NCBI GenBank assembly: GCA_001557505.1
Contig: LSAX01000005.1
Span: forward strand, 3,286,001-3,350,000
From: Reticulascus tulasneorum
Taxonomy: Eukaryota > Ascomycota > Sordariomycetes > Glomerellales > Reticulascaceae
Direction: 5' to 3'
Length of the DNA: 64,000 nt
Below, piece after piece: positions 47,173 through 58,290 of this stretch (positions are counted from its first letter, which is position 1; every line of letters begins with the position of its first letter). The notes below the pieces were generated by a model, which was not told the origin of the DNA, did no database searches, and saw nothing but the letters and a program-made list of their open reading frames with translations. The position numbers were made by a program, and so were the translations under genes.

Positions 47173-47646
47173 GGGATATCGCCCTTGACTCCCTTGCTGT
47201 ACTCGCTTCCGATTTGAGATAGAGCCGACATACAGCCCTCTGGCATTTTCACATCTAGATACCCAATATAGGCATGGCCTTTTACTAGCATTTGTGATTC
47301 CCGTTTTCTGTGCCACTGACCTAGTTATGCATAGAAGATTCAGGACCGCCCCACCTTGTGAGACTTGTTCATGTATGAATTAATGCGGGTGGGCAGGAGC
47401 TGAGCTTTAACAACTCCAACAGTTAAACTATGGTTTCCATCCATCTTCCTGCCCCAACCAAGATGAGTGTGGTCAGCGGCATCTGCTTTACTAAAGAACC
47501 AGCTAATTACGTGTCTTATAACCGAGAATCGGATTTTCCTTTGCACTTGTTAATTTTAGCCCGGATTCATACCTCGAGGACATTCTCGGCATGTCCTCGA
47601 CCTCTAGCGCTTGCTATCCGGATTTCTCTTAACTGGCAATGGGATA
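47173..47646. other. Intergenic (convergent 3' flanks)
   Basis: AT-rich 3' flanks of the small Cys gene and the NACHT gene. No coding signal beyond the NACHT terminal exon. Confidence 0.55.
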
Positions 47647-50615
47647 TTAAACTCCGTTATGGACATTGCTAGGCTGATCTGACTTGGATCTCTTGACCTG
47701 CGACTCGTCTCCGTCCACGTTCCCGAGGCCTCGTTTTTGCGCTCTGCTGCTTGTTACAGCCAACTGGATATCGTCGATATTCGTCTGGATCCCCGAATTA
47801 GACTTATCTCTTAGTATCGGACCCGAGTCTATCTCGGAGGCAAAATAGCAAAAAATGAAGAAGAAGAGTTAAACTTACGCAAATTTTGGAAGCTTCAATC
47901 CAAACATTTAAATCCGCTCCGTGTGTAAGCATTAAATCCAATGAGTTCTGTATGAGAGCCCGACTCAAAGTCCATTTTGCATCTGGAACAGAACGAGTCG
48001 CTGATGGTTTGAGACTGGATGTGGCCCATAATACAAGTTCTTGCCAAGGCGTAACTTTCCGGTACTGCATAGTTATGGCATCATAATGAATGGCGTTGGG
48101 ATCGCAGCCATTCTCCAGCAGACATCGCAGCAATTCGAGATTCTCGCCGCAATGGCTAAAAGATGCTATCACGTACGATAAAGCAGGCTTCTCAAAGTCG
48201 GAGAAGTAGCACTGATGCGTTGCTAGTGTGCGTCTCAGGTAGCCGAGGAGGGAGGCTTTGACTAGGCAAGCCTCGAGTAGCGGCTCCCGGAAGAAGAGTG
48301 CGACCGGATTCGAAGGATTGCCCCACACGTTCAATCTGGCCTGTCCTTCTCTGTGCATCTGAGGGATACAGCGCTCAAGTTCTTCGAGAAGCTCGTATAC
48401 GTTCGCGGTCTCGTCGAGCTCTCGCGCGTGAGCTAAAGCCTCGCGCAGCGCGGACATAAGGCCGGAAGGGGTATACTGAGAAAAGTCTGTCCGGTCGACG
48501 AACTCCAGGAAGATAGTACTCTTGATATAGGCCGTGTAGGCTCGGAGGAGGGAAAGACTCGGGTTGAAGCCATGAGGGATTTTCTCCGACAGAAATGCAG
48601 CCATTTCTCTCGTTCTCAGAAAGTCCATGACACTCCGGTGGAGGAACTCGACGCGATGATTATGGCAGTTCACTTCCAGTAGTCCACGGCATCGGCTATT
48701 CAGTCGGCGCGCAACCTGTTTTCGCTTCACAGCGGCTTGGCTCTCGGGCAATGCCCGCAAGGGAAGCTTCAGAGCGTAACCCTCGTCTTCGTGCTCGATA
48801 TCATGAAAGCCGTAGACGGTCGCCGGAGCGGGCTCCCTGGCCTCAAGGGCTATCTGCAGTGTTGTGGCCATCTTCTCGTGGTAAAAGCAGTCTACTGAGG
48901 CGAGGATATGCTTGATGAATGCCTCGAGGTCTGCGGGGATGCTCTCAAGGCGTCGTTGCATGTCGGAGAAGCTGTCGTACTCGGTGAGGCCGTTCCGTAA
49001 CTGCCTAGTTACGAGGAAGACCCAGAGAAATACGCCGGCAGCTCTCTCAGTTATCTCATCAATCAACCATGCTGCGTTGGATACCTCAGTGTCAAGGTCA
49101 TTCCAGCGCGGATGATCCTGGAGACGGCGCTCGGCGTAAGATCGGATGTCATTCCGCGTTAATTCGTGGATATATAACTTGGGTGTACCATCCCGACCGA
49201 ACGAGTCCTCAAAGACGTTCCATGCTCGGCTCGAGATGCAGAGCTTTATATGAGGCGAGCGGGCGAGGTCCTGGAGGCTGCGACATAGGTCAACGTGGTC
49301 GCCATCGAACTCGTCTAGTCCATCGATGAAGAAGCAGAACTTGACAGCCACGTCTTGCTCTGCGATTCGCTGCAAGACACGCTGCAGCTCTGGTATAACC
49401 CACGGTTCGTGGTGGAGCTTTTCCATCGTCTTCGGCCACCTTTCTACGCAAGCCTTTTCAATGAGATCCGGTAGCTGCCGGAATATGTCGTACAGCAGCG
49501 TCTGCAGCAGTCCTTGCTGAGACTTTTGCATCGGAGTACCGGCACTCCAGAAGTAGTGGCTTGCCAGCACCAGACGCTTTGGGGACGCCCAGTGATCTAG
49601 CGCAGCCAGCGCGCTTGGATGATCTGCCACAAATTTCATAAAGGTAGACTTGCCAGAGCCAGGTTTCCCAGACACCCAAAAGAACCGGTCCCCTTCTTTG
49701 AGCCATGTAAGCAAGTTGCTGGTGCTCAACTCGCTCTCAATCTGCGGTCCATGCTCCCTTAATGCCCATTCAAGAGTGCGATGATAGGCGTCTGGGATCG
49801 AACTGTGCCGAACCTGCCGGCTATCAAAGCTGAGGGACTTGATGATCCATTGTTCCTTGGCAGCAGCAGCCTTGGATAGGGATAGCTTTGACATCTGGCC
49901 CTCGAGGGATGCGATGTCGGCCGGGCCAAAGGCATCGGCCAGCGGAAGCGACCGGGCGGCCCCGATGCGTGCGCTTAGCTCCTTGAGGGTCTTGGCAATG
50001 TCATTTAGCTTTCCGGACTGCTGCGCGTTCAGCCGTTGATTCTCGCTGCTCAGTTGCCTAAGCTGCCCGTCGAAGACACGGTGCCAATAACTAAACAGAA
50101 ATTATTGGCTTAGTACTCGCAAGATTATGATGAGAAGCGACCAGCCTGGCTTACCTTGTCAGGGAGCATACATGGAGCGTTAAGGTTGCCTGCGTGTGAT
50201 GCAACCTCTGCTCTAGCTCGGCAATCTCGTTGCCCTTCCAAATCGTCGTCAGTGCGGTTCGAAAGGTTTGCCAACGGCGATTAGAGTCGCTTGTCCCTTT
50301 CAATTTGCGAAAAATCTCTAGAAGTCTCTGGCAGTCCCCTTCACAGTTCATTGAAAGATCGTTAATAGCGAAGACGTGCTTCACGAAGTCGTTGTTTCCT
50401 TCCACAGCCTCGAGCATTGGGTCTCGCTTCGAGGACGTCTTAAGGCGCGAGCTAAGATCCTGCAGCTGACTGTAGACGGTCTCGAGGCTTTCGACCTGCC
50501 TGGTATGTCCGGTTGCCGATTCATGGATCTCTTTGGTTTTGGAGATCAGCTGGGCAGCAAAACTAACGAATTGTACAACGGCCGCCGCGAGGCCCAGCCC
50601 TGTCACAGGATCCAT
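47647..50615 (-). CDS. NACHT-domain STAND (NLR-like) protein
   Basis: Exons 50615-50155, 50090-47879 and 47802-47647; about 942 residues. The N-terminal helical domain begins MDPVTGLGLAAAVVQFVSFA, the usual opening of fungal STAND proteins, followed by a probable coiled coil around the first intron (DGQLRQLSSENQRLNAQQ). NACHT NTPase: Walker A VSGKPGSGKST near 293-303, Walker B CFFIDGLDEFDG near 406-417, and an SSRAW sensor. A winged-helix-like section (CRGLLEVNC, VEFLHRSVMDFL) is followed by degenerate ankyrin-like repeats (LLENGCDPNAI, MLTHGADLNVW). The last exon is inferred: GTAAGT at 47878 and a TACTAAG branch lead to 51 residues with a bipartite basic motif (KRG...VKRSKSD). If unspliced, the protein ends at 47804 instead. 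Likely a non-self or incompatibility sensor. Confidence 0.9.
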
Positions 50616-51173
50616 CTCTGCGTCGCAGGAACACGCGCAGACGCCTGGCAATTCGCCACATGAATAACACCGGCTGCAACAACAGTAGAAAATGTGGAAC
50701 ACAGAGAGTTTATTGAGAGGAGGTGGAGTGGTAGCCGCGCGCCATAATGAAGTCGACATGTTCGGGTTGGGGGCGGCCTCTCTCCTCAGCCGCTATCTGG
50801 AAGGAAGCGGCCTGCATGTTCACCAATCCATACAACACATATTCGGATAGCTACACACCACCTCCGATCCTTAAGCTAAATGTTTTTAAACAAGAACTTA
50901 TCCGTACCGCCTGCGTTGAGGTGACCGATCCATTCATGATATGGTTACCCTTGAATAAATATTTGATTATTCCATTCTGTAATTACGCTTCGCAATCACA
51001 TTGGCATGTTGTATCAAAATATGTTTATGAAGTTTCATTCTGGAGGCTCTGCCTAACTCTTTGTAATGACAAATGCTAACCATGACGCCTTGTCTCGAGG
51101 ACATTTTCCCCAACTCCTGTTAGACCAATTACAGAATATTCAAACACTCGATTCTCGCCACTCATTTTGCAAC
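50616..51173. other. NACHT promoter and cupredoxin 3' flank
   Basis: The NACHT frame stays open to an upstream ATG at 50759, but that extension is Cys-rich and looks like leader. The AT-rich part to 51173 shows no gene. Confidence 0.5.
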
Positions 51174-51881
51174 CTAGATCATGAAGCCGCCAACCAGGCC
51201 AGCGACAGCAACGCCGAGGCTGAGGAGGCCCCACTGGGCACTGCCGGTGGTGTGGACACCCGCGCTGTCGGGCTTGGTGGTTTCCGATCCGGACGGGGGG
51301 GAGGTGGCAGCAGGGCCGAGAGTGCCACCTTGAACAGAGGCGGGGGCGACGTTGGATGGTGCAAGAGCAGCATTCGCAGCATACATCTCCACAGTGTTAC
51401 CACCAGCACTAATGATGAGTTAGAATCCGTGTCCTCGATGTTCCTGTGAGGAGGGCAAAACTTACGGTGGGTTGATCACACCAACCATGCCGCTCTGGCA
51501 GTGGCGGCCGGTCGCGCAGTAGAACCACTGTGCCTTGGTGTCCTGGACGGTCACGGTGTAGACCTCCGCGCCAACGCCCGAGGCCACTGGAACTGGTCCG
51601 CTGAAGAACCCGGTGGTGGTGTTGAGCGGCTGGCACGGCTCAGCGAATGATGACTGTGCGACCGAGTGGGCCTGTGGGTAGAAGTGGAACTCGACGACAT
51701 CGCCAACCTCGGCGGTTATAGAGTTTGGCTCAAAGGTGAGTCCACCGCTGCCGACCTTGACAACGTGGACGCCGTCGATGGCCTTGGTGTCATCGGCGGA
51801 GTTGGATCCACCGCCATACGAGTATTGGGCATGGGCGGCGGCGGCCAGAGAGAGAGTGGCAATGGTGCTGAAGGAATGCAT
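51174..51881 (-). CDS. GPI-anchored extracellular cupredoxin
   Basis: Small blue-copper-like protein of the fungal cell surface. Exons 51881-51466 and 51408-51174 (57-base intron) give 216 residues. Signal peptide MHSFSTIATLSLAAAAHA is followed by the mature start QYSYGG. The cupredoxin fold runs to about 140 with type-1 copper ligands visible: His in PQAHSVAQ, then Cys, His and Met in FYCATGRHCQSGM (C-x4-H-x4-M). A Thr/Ser/Pro/Gly-rich stalk precedes a C-terminal hydrophobic tail (WGLLSLGVAVAGLVGGFMI), typical of a GPI-anchor signal. Fungal members are abundant wall-associated proteins of unclear redox role. Confidence 0.93.
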
Positions 51882-53453
51882 CTTGTAAGTAGTGTTTGTT
51901 TGTTTTGTGTGGTTGGGTTGGAGAAGTGAGGTGAAGTGTGGAAGTTGTTGGAATGGGTGGAGTAATATCAGATGAATGGATGCTTTGGTAGTGTCTAAAT
52001 TCAAATCAGATGGCTCCAAGTGGGAAACATCGGACCTTCAAATACTCATTCGAGATGCCCTCGTCCCAAGTCGACTTTTGCATCTCAGGGGCCTGTTGTT
52101 TCATTCTGGGACCCCAGAGGCCGCCATGATGTTTGACATGCGAACCGTGGACGAGTGTGCTGACAGCAGACGGCGCCCCTTTGCAATTACACGCCCAAAC
52201 ATGCCCCAGCCAGTCTTCGCGATAGGAGGCCAAAAGGTTAAGCGCTGGCTCTCCTTTTCCTTTTTTTAATAGCATGTTTTCGATGCACACAGCCCACGAG
52301 GGTTCAGAAAGCCAAAGTGTTTCTGTTCTGTAGCCTTGGTGTTTCGGCGATCCATGGCGGTCCAACCAGGTGTTGGCAAGTCGGCCGTCAGCAGGCCCAA
52401 TTGGGCGGCTCGCTCCGTATTCTGAAACCCCACACCTCCCATCCGATTGTTTCAAGCGCTCGCTTCTTCACTTTTCCTCACCCCGGAGCGAGGCCCGTCC
52501 GCGGGGCATTGCTCGGATGTCTTTTTGTCTTGTCTCCCTGTTGCTTTTGCACCAGGCCGGGGGATGCGACGGCCCCAATTTGCCAACTCTAATTAGAGCC
52601 CTTACCAAAGATAAGCATCGTCCCACTGGGCAGTTGCGGGGAGGCTGATCGACAGGGTTTCTTGGCTATACGTGCATCATTGGCAGTGTCACACCAGTGT
52701 TCGTCCCATGGAGCCTTGGGGTCCAGGCTCCCCTATTGGGTTGGTTTGTTTCTGATGTGCGATGCGCAGGACAATCATAACGGGCGGCAAAATAGCATGC
52801 TTGAATCACTTGGGATGGTGCCAGGCACGGGCTTGCTTCTTGTTGTTTCAGAGGGGGGTTCCCCTTGCCCGAGTTTACGTGCATGAGATGCCGCCCAGGG
52901 GAAATTCAGTACAGTACCACCATTCAACTGCAACATCTCGAAAGCCTCGCACGGCTTCAAGACTTCTTGAGCTGGGGAGAATATCGCAGGGCTTGGGAAG
53001 ACGGGTACTGATATCCATCCATGGCAGACTCGCACTCGCGGGATGAACTCTGGCCTCGCCCGATCCGCAACAAACCCTAAATCACCAAGACAACACAGCA
53101 TATATAGTGTAAATGTAAGACCCGTATCTGTACCATGACGCACACCTTAACCGTCACGGCTTTTTCAAGGCCTGAGTCAATCTGCGGCTTGGGAACTATC
53201 GATGTAGTCCCAGAATCCTCGTCCATGGAGACCTCGAGAGGCGGGCTTCGAGGAGACTTTGCTAGCCGGTTACAATCACGTGGAGCGCATGTGGAACGGA
53301 GAACTTGTATGCGGTTGTACCATGCCAAACGGATTATCCTCTCAACCGAGAGCCGGACGCCTTGGACTAGCGTCGTGCAACGAAGCCAGTTCTAGATCCA
53401 TGATGCCCTTTCCGCCAATCTTGACTGTGAGACCTCCCCCTGCGCGCCTCGGC
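51882..53453. other. Intergenic, 1.6 kb
   Basis: Cupredoxin promoter on the left, rps21 3' flank on the right. An ATCACGTGG word occurs near 53276. No gene supported. Confidence 0.5.
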
Positions 53454-53833
53454 TTATCGCTGCGCGCTCCAGACGCTCTTGACCAAACCATCTCGCTGCG
53501 CCAGTCTGTTTATCGCATCGTCGCTCTCTCCTAGTGCTCGTACGAACCCGCAGAGGGCATAGACGTGGTTTTCGCCCGGGACCGCTCGTCCGTTCTCGTC
53601 CACGCTCGCAATCGAAATCTGCACGGCAGCGTGATCCTTGGCCTTGATGATTCTGTTGGATGCGGAGCACTTTCGCGGTACGTAGCTGGAATTATTTAGC
53701 ACCAATTCCGGGCAGAGGTTGTAGTACGCTGGGAAGCCCTACAGATCAACGATCTCGCCCTTGCTGTTGACAGGTTAGCAGAGGTCCAACCGACCAAAAT
53801 ATGTGGGGATCTCTGGACTCACTCGTTCTCCAT
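53454..53833 (-). CDS. rps21: 40S ribosomal protein S21 (eS21)
   Basis: Small-subunit ribosomal protein. Exons 53833-53823 (11 bases), 53763-53743 (21 bases) and 53685-53454; introns of 59 and 57 bases with GTGAGT and GTAGGG donors and CAG acceptors. Joined, they encode exactly 87 residues, the family length. The protein opens [19 protein letters not shown], then [55 protein letters not shown] and KSVWSAQR, all diagnostic of eS21. The N-terminal 11 residues come entirely from the two tiny exons, so simple frame searches give a wrong start. The gene is divergent from slx4 and has a GTCACGTG box 160 bases upstream. Confidence 0.96.
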
Positions 53834-54209
53834 TTTGTCTGCTTGCGTGGGATGTATATACGCGCAAGAAGTTTGTAGAGTTGGCGTTTGAGGTGATTGT
53901 GGAAGAAGTCGCTGTCGATGATGGCGAAAATGTTGAAATTCGCTTGAGTGATTCTCGTGGGTGGGCTAGTGGGGCAGGCACCAGGGCCAGGGTCACGTGA
54001 TTAATTTGCATCAGGTGACTGCGTGGCAGTCTCGCGACCCGGGGCTCCAATTCATTATTTGTTGACTTGCCACTTCAACTATTTCACACTTTTAGTAGCC
54101 GCTCAAGCTTTGGCTTTGCGATCACTCGCTGCCGACCTTCATCCTGTTGCGGTATACTACGGTACGATGCGCTTTGCGCACTCGAATCCCTCTCGCGCCG
54201 CTGCCCATC
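53834..54209. promoter_or_regulatory. Bidirectional promoter, rps21 / slx4
   Basis: Only 376 bases separate the two divergent start codons. The GTCACGTGA box at 53992-54000 lies roughly midway. Confidence 0.6.
53992..53999 (+). promoter_or_regulatory. Cbf1-like E-box (GTCACGTG) between rps21 and slx4
   Basis: Same octamer as upstream of rpl23, here about 160 bases from the rps21 ATG and 211 from the slx4 ATG. Confidence 0.5.
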
Positions 54210-56669
54210 ATGGCGACGCCACTCAAGCGCATCCATCATGATACTTCTGTGCCTTCGTCGTCGCCGATCCTCCCCCCACTCGACCAGCTCCTATCGCAGC
54301 CGACGAAGAAACATCCACTTCAAGGCGTCAACAGCATCACCAACGACGTAACGCAAGCGTTTTCTACTGTGAGATCCGCTTTCTGGGACGAGCAGCCAAC
54401 GATTGACCTGACAACCCCGGATGCACGGTCGACCACGGTCAATCACGAAGAAGCGGACACTTCGGTTTCCATCATACAAATACCTGGACCCGGATGCAGG
54501 CCGAAAAGAAGGAAAGGCGGCGCTAAAGTTCGGGAGAAAAAGACACTTGGACCGAATGATCAGCTTGTTGAGGCGGCAAATACGACCAGGAAGCCGAAGG
54601 TTGGGATTGCCGGCCGGCACTTCCCAGCAGCGAAAGAGGAGGATGGCCTTCTAGAGGGGCCGTTAGCATTGGAACCTGCTGCCAGGAGACGCACCGACTG
54701 GACTCCACCACCGCGGAACACCATTATCAGCAGTGGGTCCAATCTTGAGGAGCTGCTATCCTCTGCTGCGAAAGCCCGCGCCAACTCAAGAGATGTGTTC
54801 GGAAACCTCCTTGAGAAATTTGGTCGCAATGATGATGTGGACGAGGCTGGGCGGCAAGTTATACAGGACATGCCAGTCTTAAAGAAGCGCAAATTGATCG
54901 AGATGGAGACGGTACGCGACCCTATCGCCATCAAATCGCCAGTTAAGCCCAAAGCGCCGAAGAAGAAGCCACGCACCCTCACAGAACTAGCTACGGCGGC
55001 GTACGCCGTTCCCGGGGAGAGTGCAATGCCACCGCCCGCAAGCTCTCTTCTCGTTTATTTCGCTCAAAAAGATGGCGCGGATCCAGCGAAGTCGAAAGCG
55101 AAACCGCGTAAGCCTAGGGCGAAGAAACTTAAAAAGGATGGCACCGCGGCGCAGCCTATCCTGCTTTCTCCCAATACTGCTTTGCGGCAGGTTGCCAATC
55201 AGGACTTTGTATTCGGTACATCGAGTCAGCTTGCCAGGGAGCAGTCGCCTACGCTCTTAAAAGATTTGCAAGCAGCGCTACAGGCCTCTAACAGGACCGA
55301 CGACGATGAGCCGCTGAGGACGCCAATCAACAGCGATGCAATAGAACCGGAACCGCGACCAAAGCTCTGGGATGTTGGTGCAAGAGATAGTGACGGGCGC
55401 CTGCTCAATCTTGAGGTAATCGATCTTGTCAATTCGGACGAGGTGCACACGTTGGCGGGCGGGTTACCCGACCCGTTTGGGTACTCGGCGATGGACCAGC
55501 GACAAGTATCACCGGCGGGCCAGGGACTGAACGACCAGTCATTCCCCGACATCGAGGTTCTCATTGGTACGATGGAGCCATCGCCGTACGAGCCTACTAC
55601 TCAGATTGGCCAAGACAGAGATGCTCGAGTCGAAACATTGGAACGTCGGGTAGAGGAGCCCCCGCCCGAATCGAGGATGAATGTACCGGCCATAACGAGG
55701 ATACCACCGCCCCAGTATGACCTCTATACTGATGGTCAGCTTGCGCGTGAGGTCACTTCGTATGGATTTAAGCCAGTCAAGCGTCGCACTGCAATGATCG
55801 CGCTCCTTAGCCAGTGCTGGGAGAGCAAGACTGGGGCGGCGTTTGTTGACAGTGTGAACAACTGCGCAATATCAACGACGACGGCTCTGGAGGGCAATGA
55901 CGTGCAGGCTGGGACAGCGACATCCAAAGCATCAATCGGGAAACCTCGTGGTCGCCCTCGGAAGCAGAGCCCCGTGGCCATCGACCCGACTGAGCCACCT
56001 CCTTCGGCTCAACCTGCACCGCCACCTCTCAAACGGCCTCGAGGACGGCCCAGGAAGAACAGCGTGGATGCTATCATTTATAATGAGCCGCCTCCCTCGG
56101 CCCAGCCGCCACCACCATCGCCGAAACGAGCACGGGGCCGACAGAAGAAGGAGACCGCAGGCGTCACAAAATCTAAAGCAGCCAGCAAGTCAGTCGCGGT
56201 TCCGCTTACGCCGCAACGCAAGAATAAACCAAGAGCGCATGATGTCGTAGAGATACCTGACTCGGAGTCGGATGGCTCATCGTTCTCATCGCCATTCTCC
56301 CCCCCGGATCATACTTTCTCATCGCCGGCGGCGGTTGACGTATCGCTGTCCATGGGCGACGATACGGAGCTTTCGCTGACGCTGTCTCCCACTAGACAGC
56401 AATCGCTCTTATTCCTGAATATTACCGAAGCCGTAACTACTGCGACGAGGACGACCGATCCGAGTAAACCTTCTTGGCACGAGAAGATGCTAATGTACGA
56501 CCCGGTCGTGCTGGAGGATTTTACTGCCTGGCTTAATGCGGGCGAGTTAACTCGAGTGGGCCACGACGGCGAGGTCTCTCCCATTGAAGTCAAGAAATGG
56601 TGCGAGTCACAGAGCCTTTGCTGTCTGTGGCGCGAAAGCTTGCGGGGCAAGGAAAGGAAGCGGTATTGA
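54210..56669 (+). CDS. slx4: Slx4, structure-specific endonuclease scaffold subunit
   Basis: Regulatory subunit of the Slx1-Slx4 nuclease that resolves branched DNA. Intronless, 819 residues from MATPLKR (an in-frame ATG at 54147 would add 21 residues). The C-terminal Slx1-binding CCD is well preserved (about 750-819): PSWHEKMLMYDPVVLEDFTA, EVSPIEVKKWCESQSLCCLW, RESLRGKERK. A SAP-like helical segment lies near 499-540 (YDLYTDGQLAREVTSYGFKP, VKRRTAMIALLSQCW). Three AT-hook-type motifs follow at about 577, 607 and 639 (KPRGRPRK, KRPRGRPRK, KRARGRQKK). N-terminal sequence is mostly disordered, with a conserved patch SSAAKARANSRDVFGNLLEK. Length and order fit fungal Slx4. Confidence 0.93.
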   Translation: MATPLKRIHHDTSVPSSSPILPPLDQLLSQPTKKHPLQGVNSITNDVTQAFSTVRSAFWDEQPTIDLTTPDARSTTVNHEEADTSVSIIQIPGPGCRPKRRKGGAKVREKKTLGPNDQLVEAANTTRKPKVGIAGRHFPAAKEEDGLLEGPLALEPAARRRTDWTPPPRNTIISSGSNLEELLSSAAKARANSRDVFGNLLEKFGRNDDVDEAGRQVIQDMPVLKKRKLIEMETVRDPIAIKSPVKPKAPKKKPRTLTELATAAYAVPGESAMPPPASSLLVYFAQKDGADPAKSKAKPRKPRAKKLKKDGTAAQPILLSPNTALRQVANQDFVFGTSSQLAREQSPTLLKDLQAALQASNRTDDDEPLRTPINSDAIEPEPRPKLWDVGARDSDGRLLNLEVIDLVNSDEVHTLAGGLPDPFGYSAMDQRQVSPAGQGLNDQSFPDIEVLIGTMEPSPYEPTTQIGQDRDARVETLERRVEEPPPESRMNVPAITRIPPPQYDLYTDGQLAREVTSYGFKPVKRRTAMIALLSQCWESKTGAAFVDSVNNCAISTTTALEGNDVQAGTATSKASIGKPRGRPRKQSPVAIDPTEPPPSAQPAPPPLKRPRGRPRKNSVDAIIYNEPPPSAQPPPPSPKRARGRQKKETAGVTKSKAASKSVAVPLTPQRKNKPRAHDVVEIPDSESDGSSFSSPFSPPDHTFSSPAAVDVSLSMGDDTELSLTLSPTRQQSLLFLNITEAVTTATRTTDPSKPSWHEKMLMYDPVVLEDFTAWLNAGELTRVGHDGEVSPIEVKKWCESQSLCCLWRESLRGKERKRY

Positions 56670-57124
56670 TCAGGCATAGTGGAACTTGGGACAGGCGAAA
56701 TTGGGGATGTGTTGCAGGCGTGACGGACTCTTTGGCTTAGCTATGATACCATACGATTATGACACAAATTTTACACTTTTTTTTTTCTTCCCCGGTCCTT
56801 GAGTTATTGAAGTCATGTCGTGAAGTCGAGTCAGTCCATACTCTTCTGCCACACGTTTTTGATGTGTCGCCTCCCACGGGCCCTCCACGCCAGCGGACCT
56901 CGGCAAAATCTCACATCCCCCGCTAGCCAGGTCTCTCAAGGTCAAATGGTGAGAAGATCAAGAATCGTGTTGATGTTTGCCCAATGTCTTCAATTCTGGG
57001 TGCATATTGCCCAGCATCAACTGGCATATCTAAATTTCAATTAAGCAGCGTGTTTACGTTACATGTCCGCGGGTGCCAAACTGCCCGATCCTCCCTCGTC
57101 CCGCCACCCTGGTTATCACACACC
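56670..57124. other. Intergenic, slx4 to Nudix gene
   Basis: 455 bases: slx4 3' flank with a poly-T run near 56775, then the Nudix promoter. No gene seen. Confidence 0.6.
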
Positions 57125-58290
57125 ATGTCCCAGCGCAAGTCATTGTCCTCGTCCAAAAAGCCGCCCTCGGAGCCGCGGGCCAGTGCCAGGTAGATATAAT
57201 GCACCGTCCCAAAATGAACCGTCGCTCACTCAGGCAGCATCGTGCTCCTCTCCCCTACCAATCAGGTCCTATTGCTGCACCGCGTTCGGACCTCGTCGTC
57301 GTTCGCGTCGGCACACGTTTTCCCAGGCGGTAACCTGGATGAGTTTCATGACGGCGAAGTGCCCTCTCGCGACGCACGGGAGAGGCATGTGGATGGGCCG
57401 GCGTATCGGCTCGGCGCCATTCGAGAGTGCTTCGAGGAGACTGGCATTCTGCTCGCGACGGTGAAAGGAGACCCCGACAGTACCTCGCTACTCAATATCC
57501 CATTGCATGACCGGGAGCTCGCGCGGAAACAAATCCACGGGAACAAGGAGCGGTTCGCCGACTGGGTCGAGGGGCTGGGTGGCGTGCCGGACGTTGGTAT
57601 GTTGGTGGTATACTATCCGTAGATCTGTATCTGACGGATCCAGGTCGGCTGCTGCCATTCACGAGATGGATTACACCCATCGGCAATCCGAAAAGGTTCA
57701 CAACACAGATGTACGTCTACATGCTGCCTCACACCGCATCGACTGGCAGTGAAGCTTCGCGACGGGAGATGATCATCCCCACGCCCGATGGGGGTGTAGA
57801 ACATACCGCTGCCAAATTCGACGACGCGTCTGCGTGGCTGGACAAGGCGAACCGCGGTGAGATCATTCTCTTTCCGCCGCAATACTACATTCTCGCCCTG
57901 CTGTCACAATTTGTCACCGTCACCAAGTCATCGTTGGACCAGTCATTGTCACAATCCCAGGCGCAACGAGACGAAATTATCGCTTTCTTGGCCAAGACGC
58001 CCACCGCCATGAGTATCAAGGCGGCCACACATCCTACGTCGTTAATTCCGTGGTCCGAGAAGGTAATGAGTCCGTACAAACTGTTCGTGAGAAAGAGTGA
58101 CGGACGCGATGTGTTGGGGCTGGATAAACCTAGTCCAGAGTTGGCGGGCTCCGACAGAGGCGGCGATTGGGAGAGGGTCGTCCTCGTCAAGTTCACGAAA
58201 GAAGGCCCGAGGCAAGTCGAGGTCCGGGACCGGGAGGAGGTCATGCGCGAGGAGAGGGACTGGAAGGACGAGACCCCTCATAAGCTCTGA
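57125..58290 (+). CDS. Nudix hydrolase (NUDT19/RP2-like)
   Basis: Exons 57125-57189, 57238-57596 and 57644-58290; introns of only 48 and 47 bases; 356 residues. The first exon encodes MSQRKSLSSSKKPPSEPR. The beta strand SIVLLSPTNQVLLLHRV follows. The Nudix box is split as in the NUDT19 (acyl-CoA diphosphatase) group: FPGGNLDEF, about 20 inserted residues, then YRLGAIRECFEETGILL with REC-x-EE-x-G intact. Downstream, WITPIGNPKRFTTQMYVYML and the helix LFPPQYYILALLSQF are also seen in that group. No peroxisomal targeting signal is present at the C-terminus (ends PHKL). Probable substrates are nucleotide-diphosphate conjugates such as CoA esters. Confidence 0.9.

Noticed and set aside
53275..53284. 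Another ATCACGTG word
   Set aside because: It lies downstream of rps21 and far from any start codon, so it was not listed as a promoter element.
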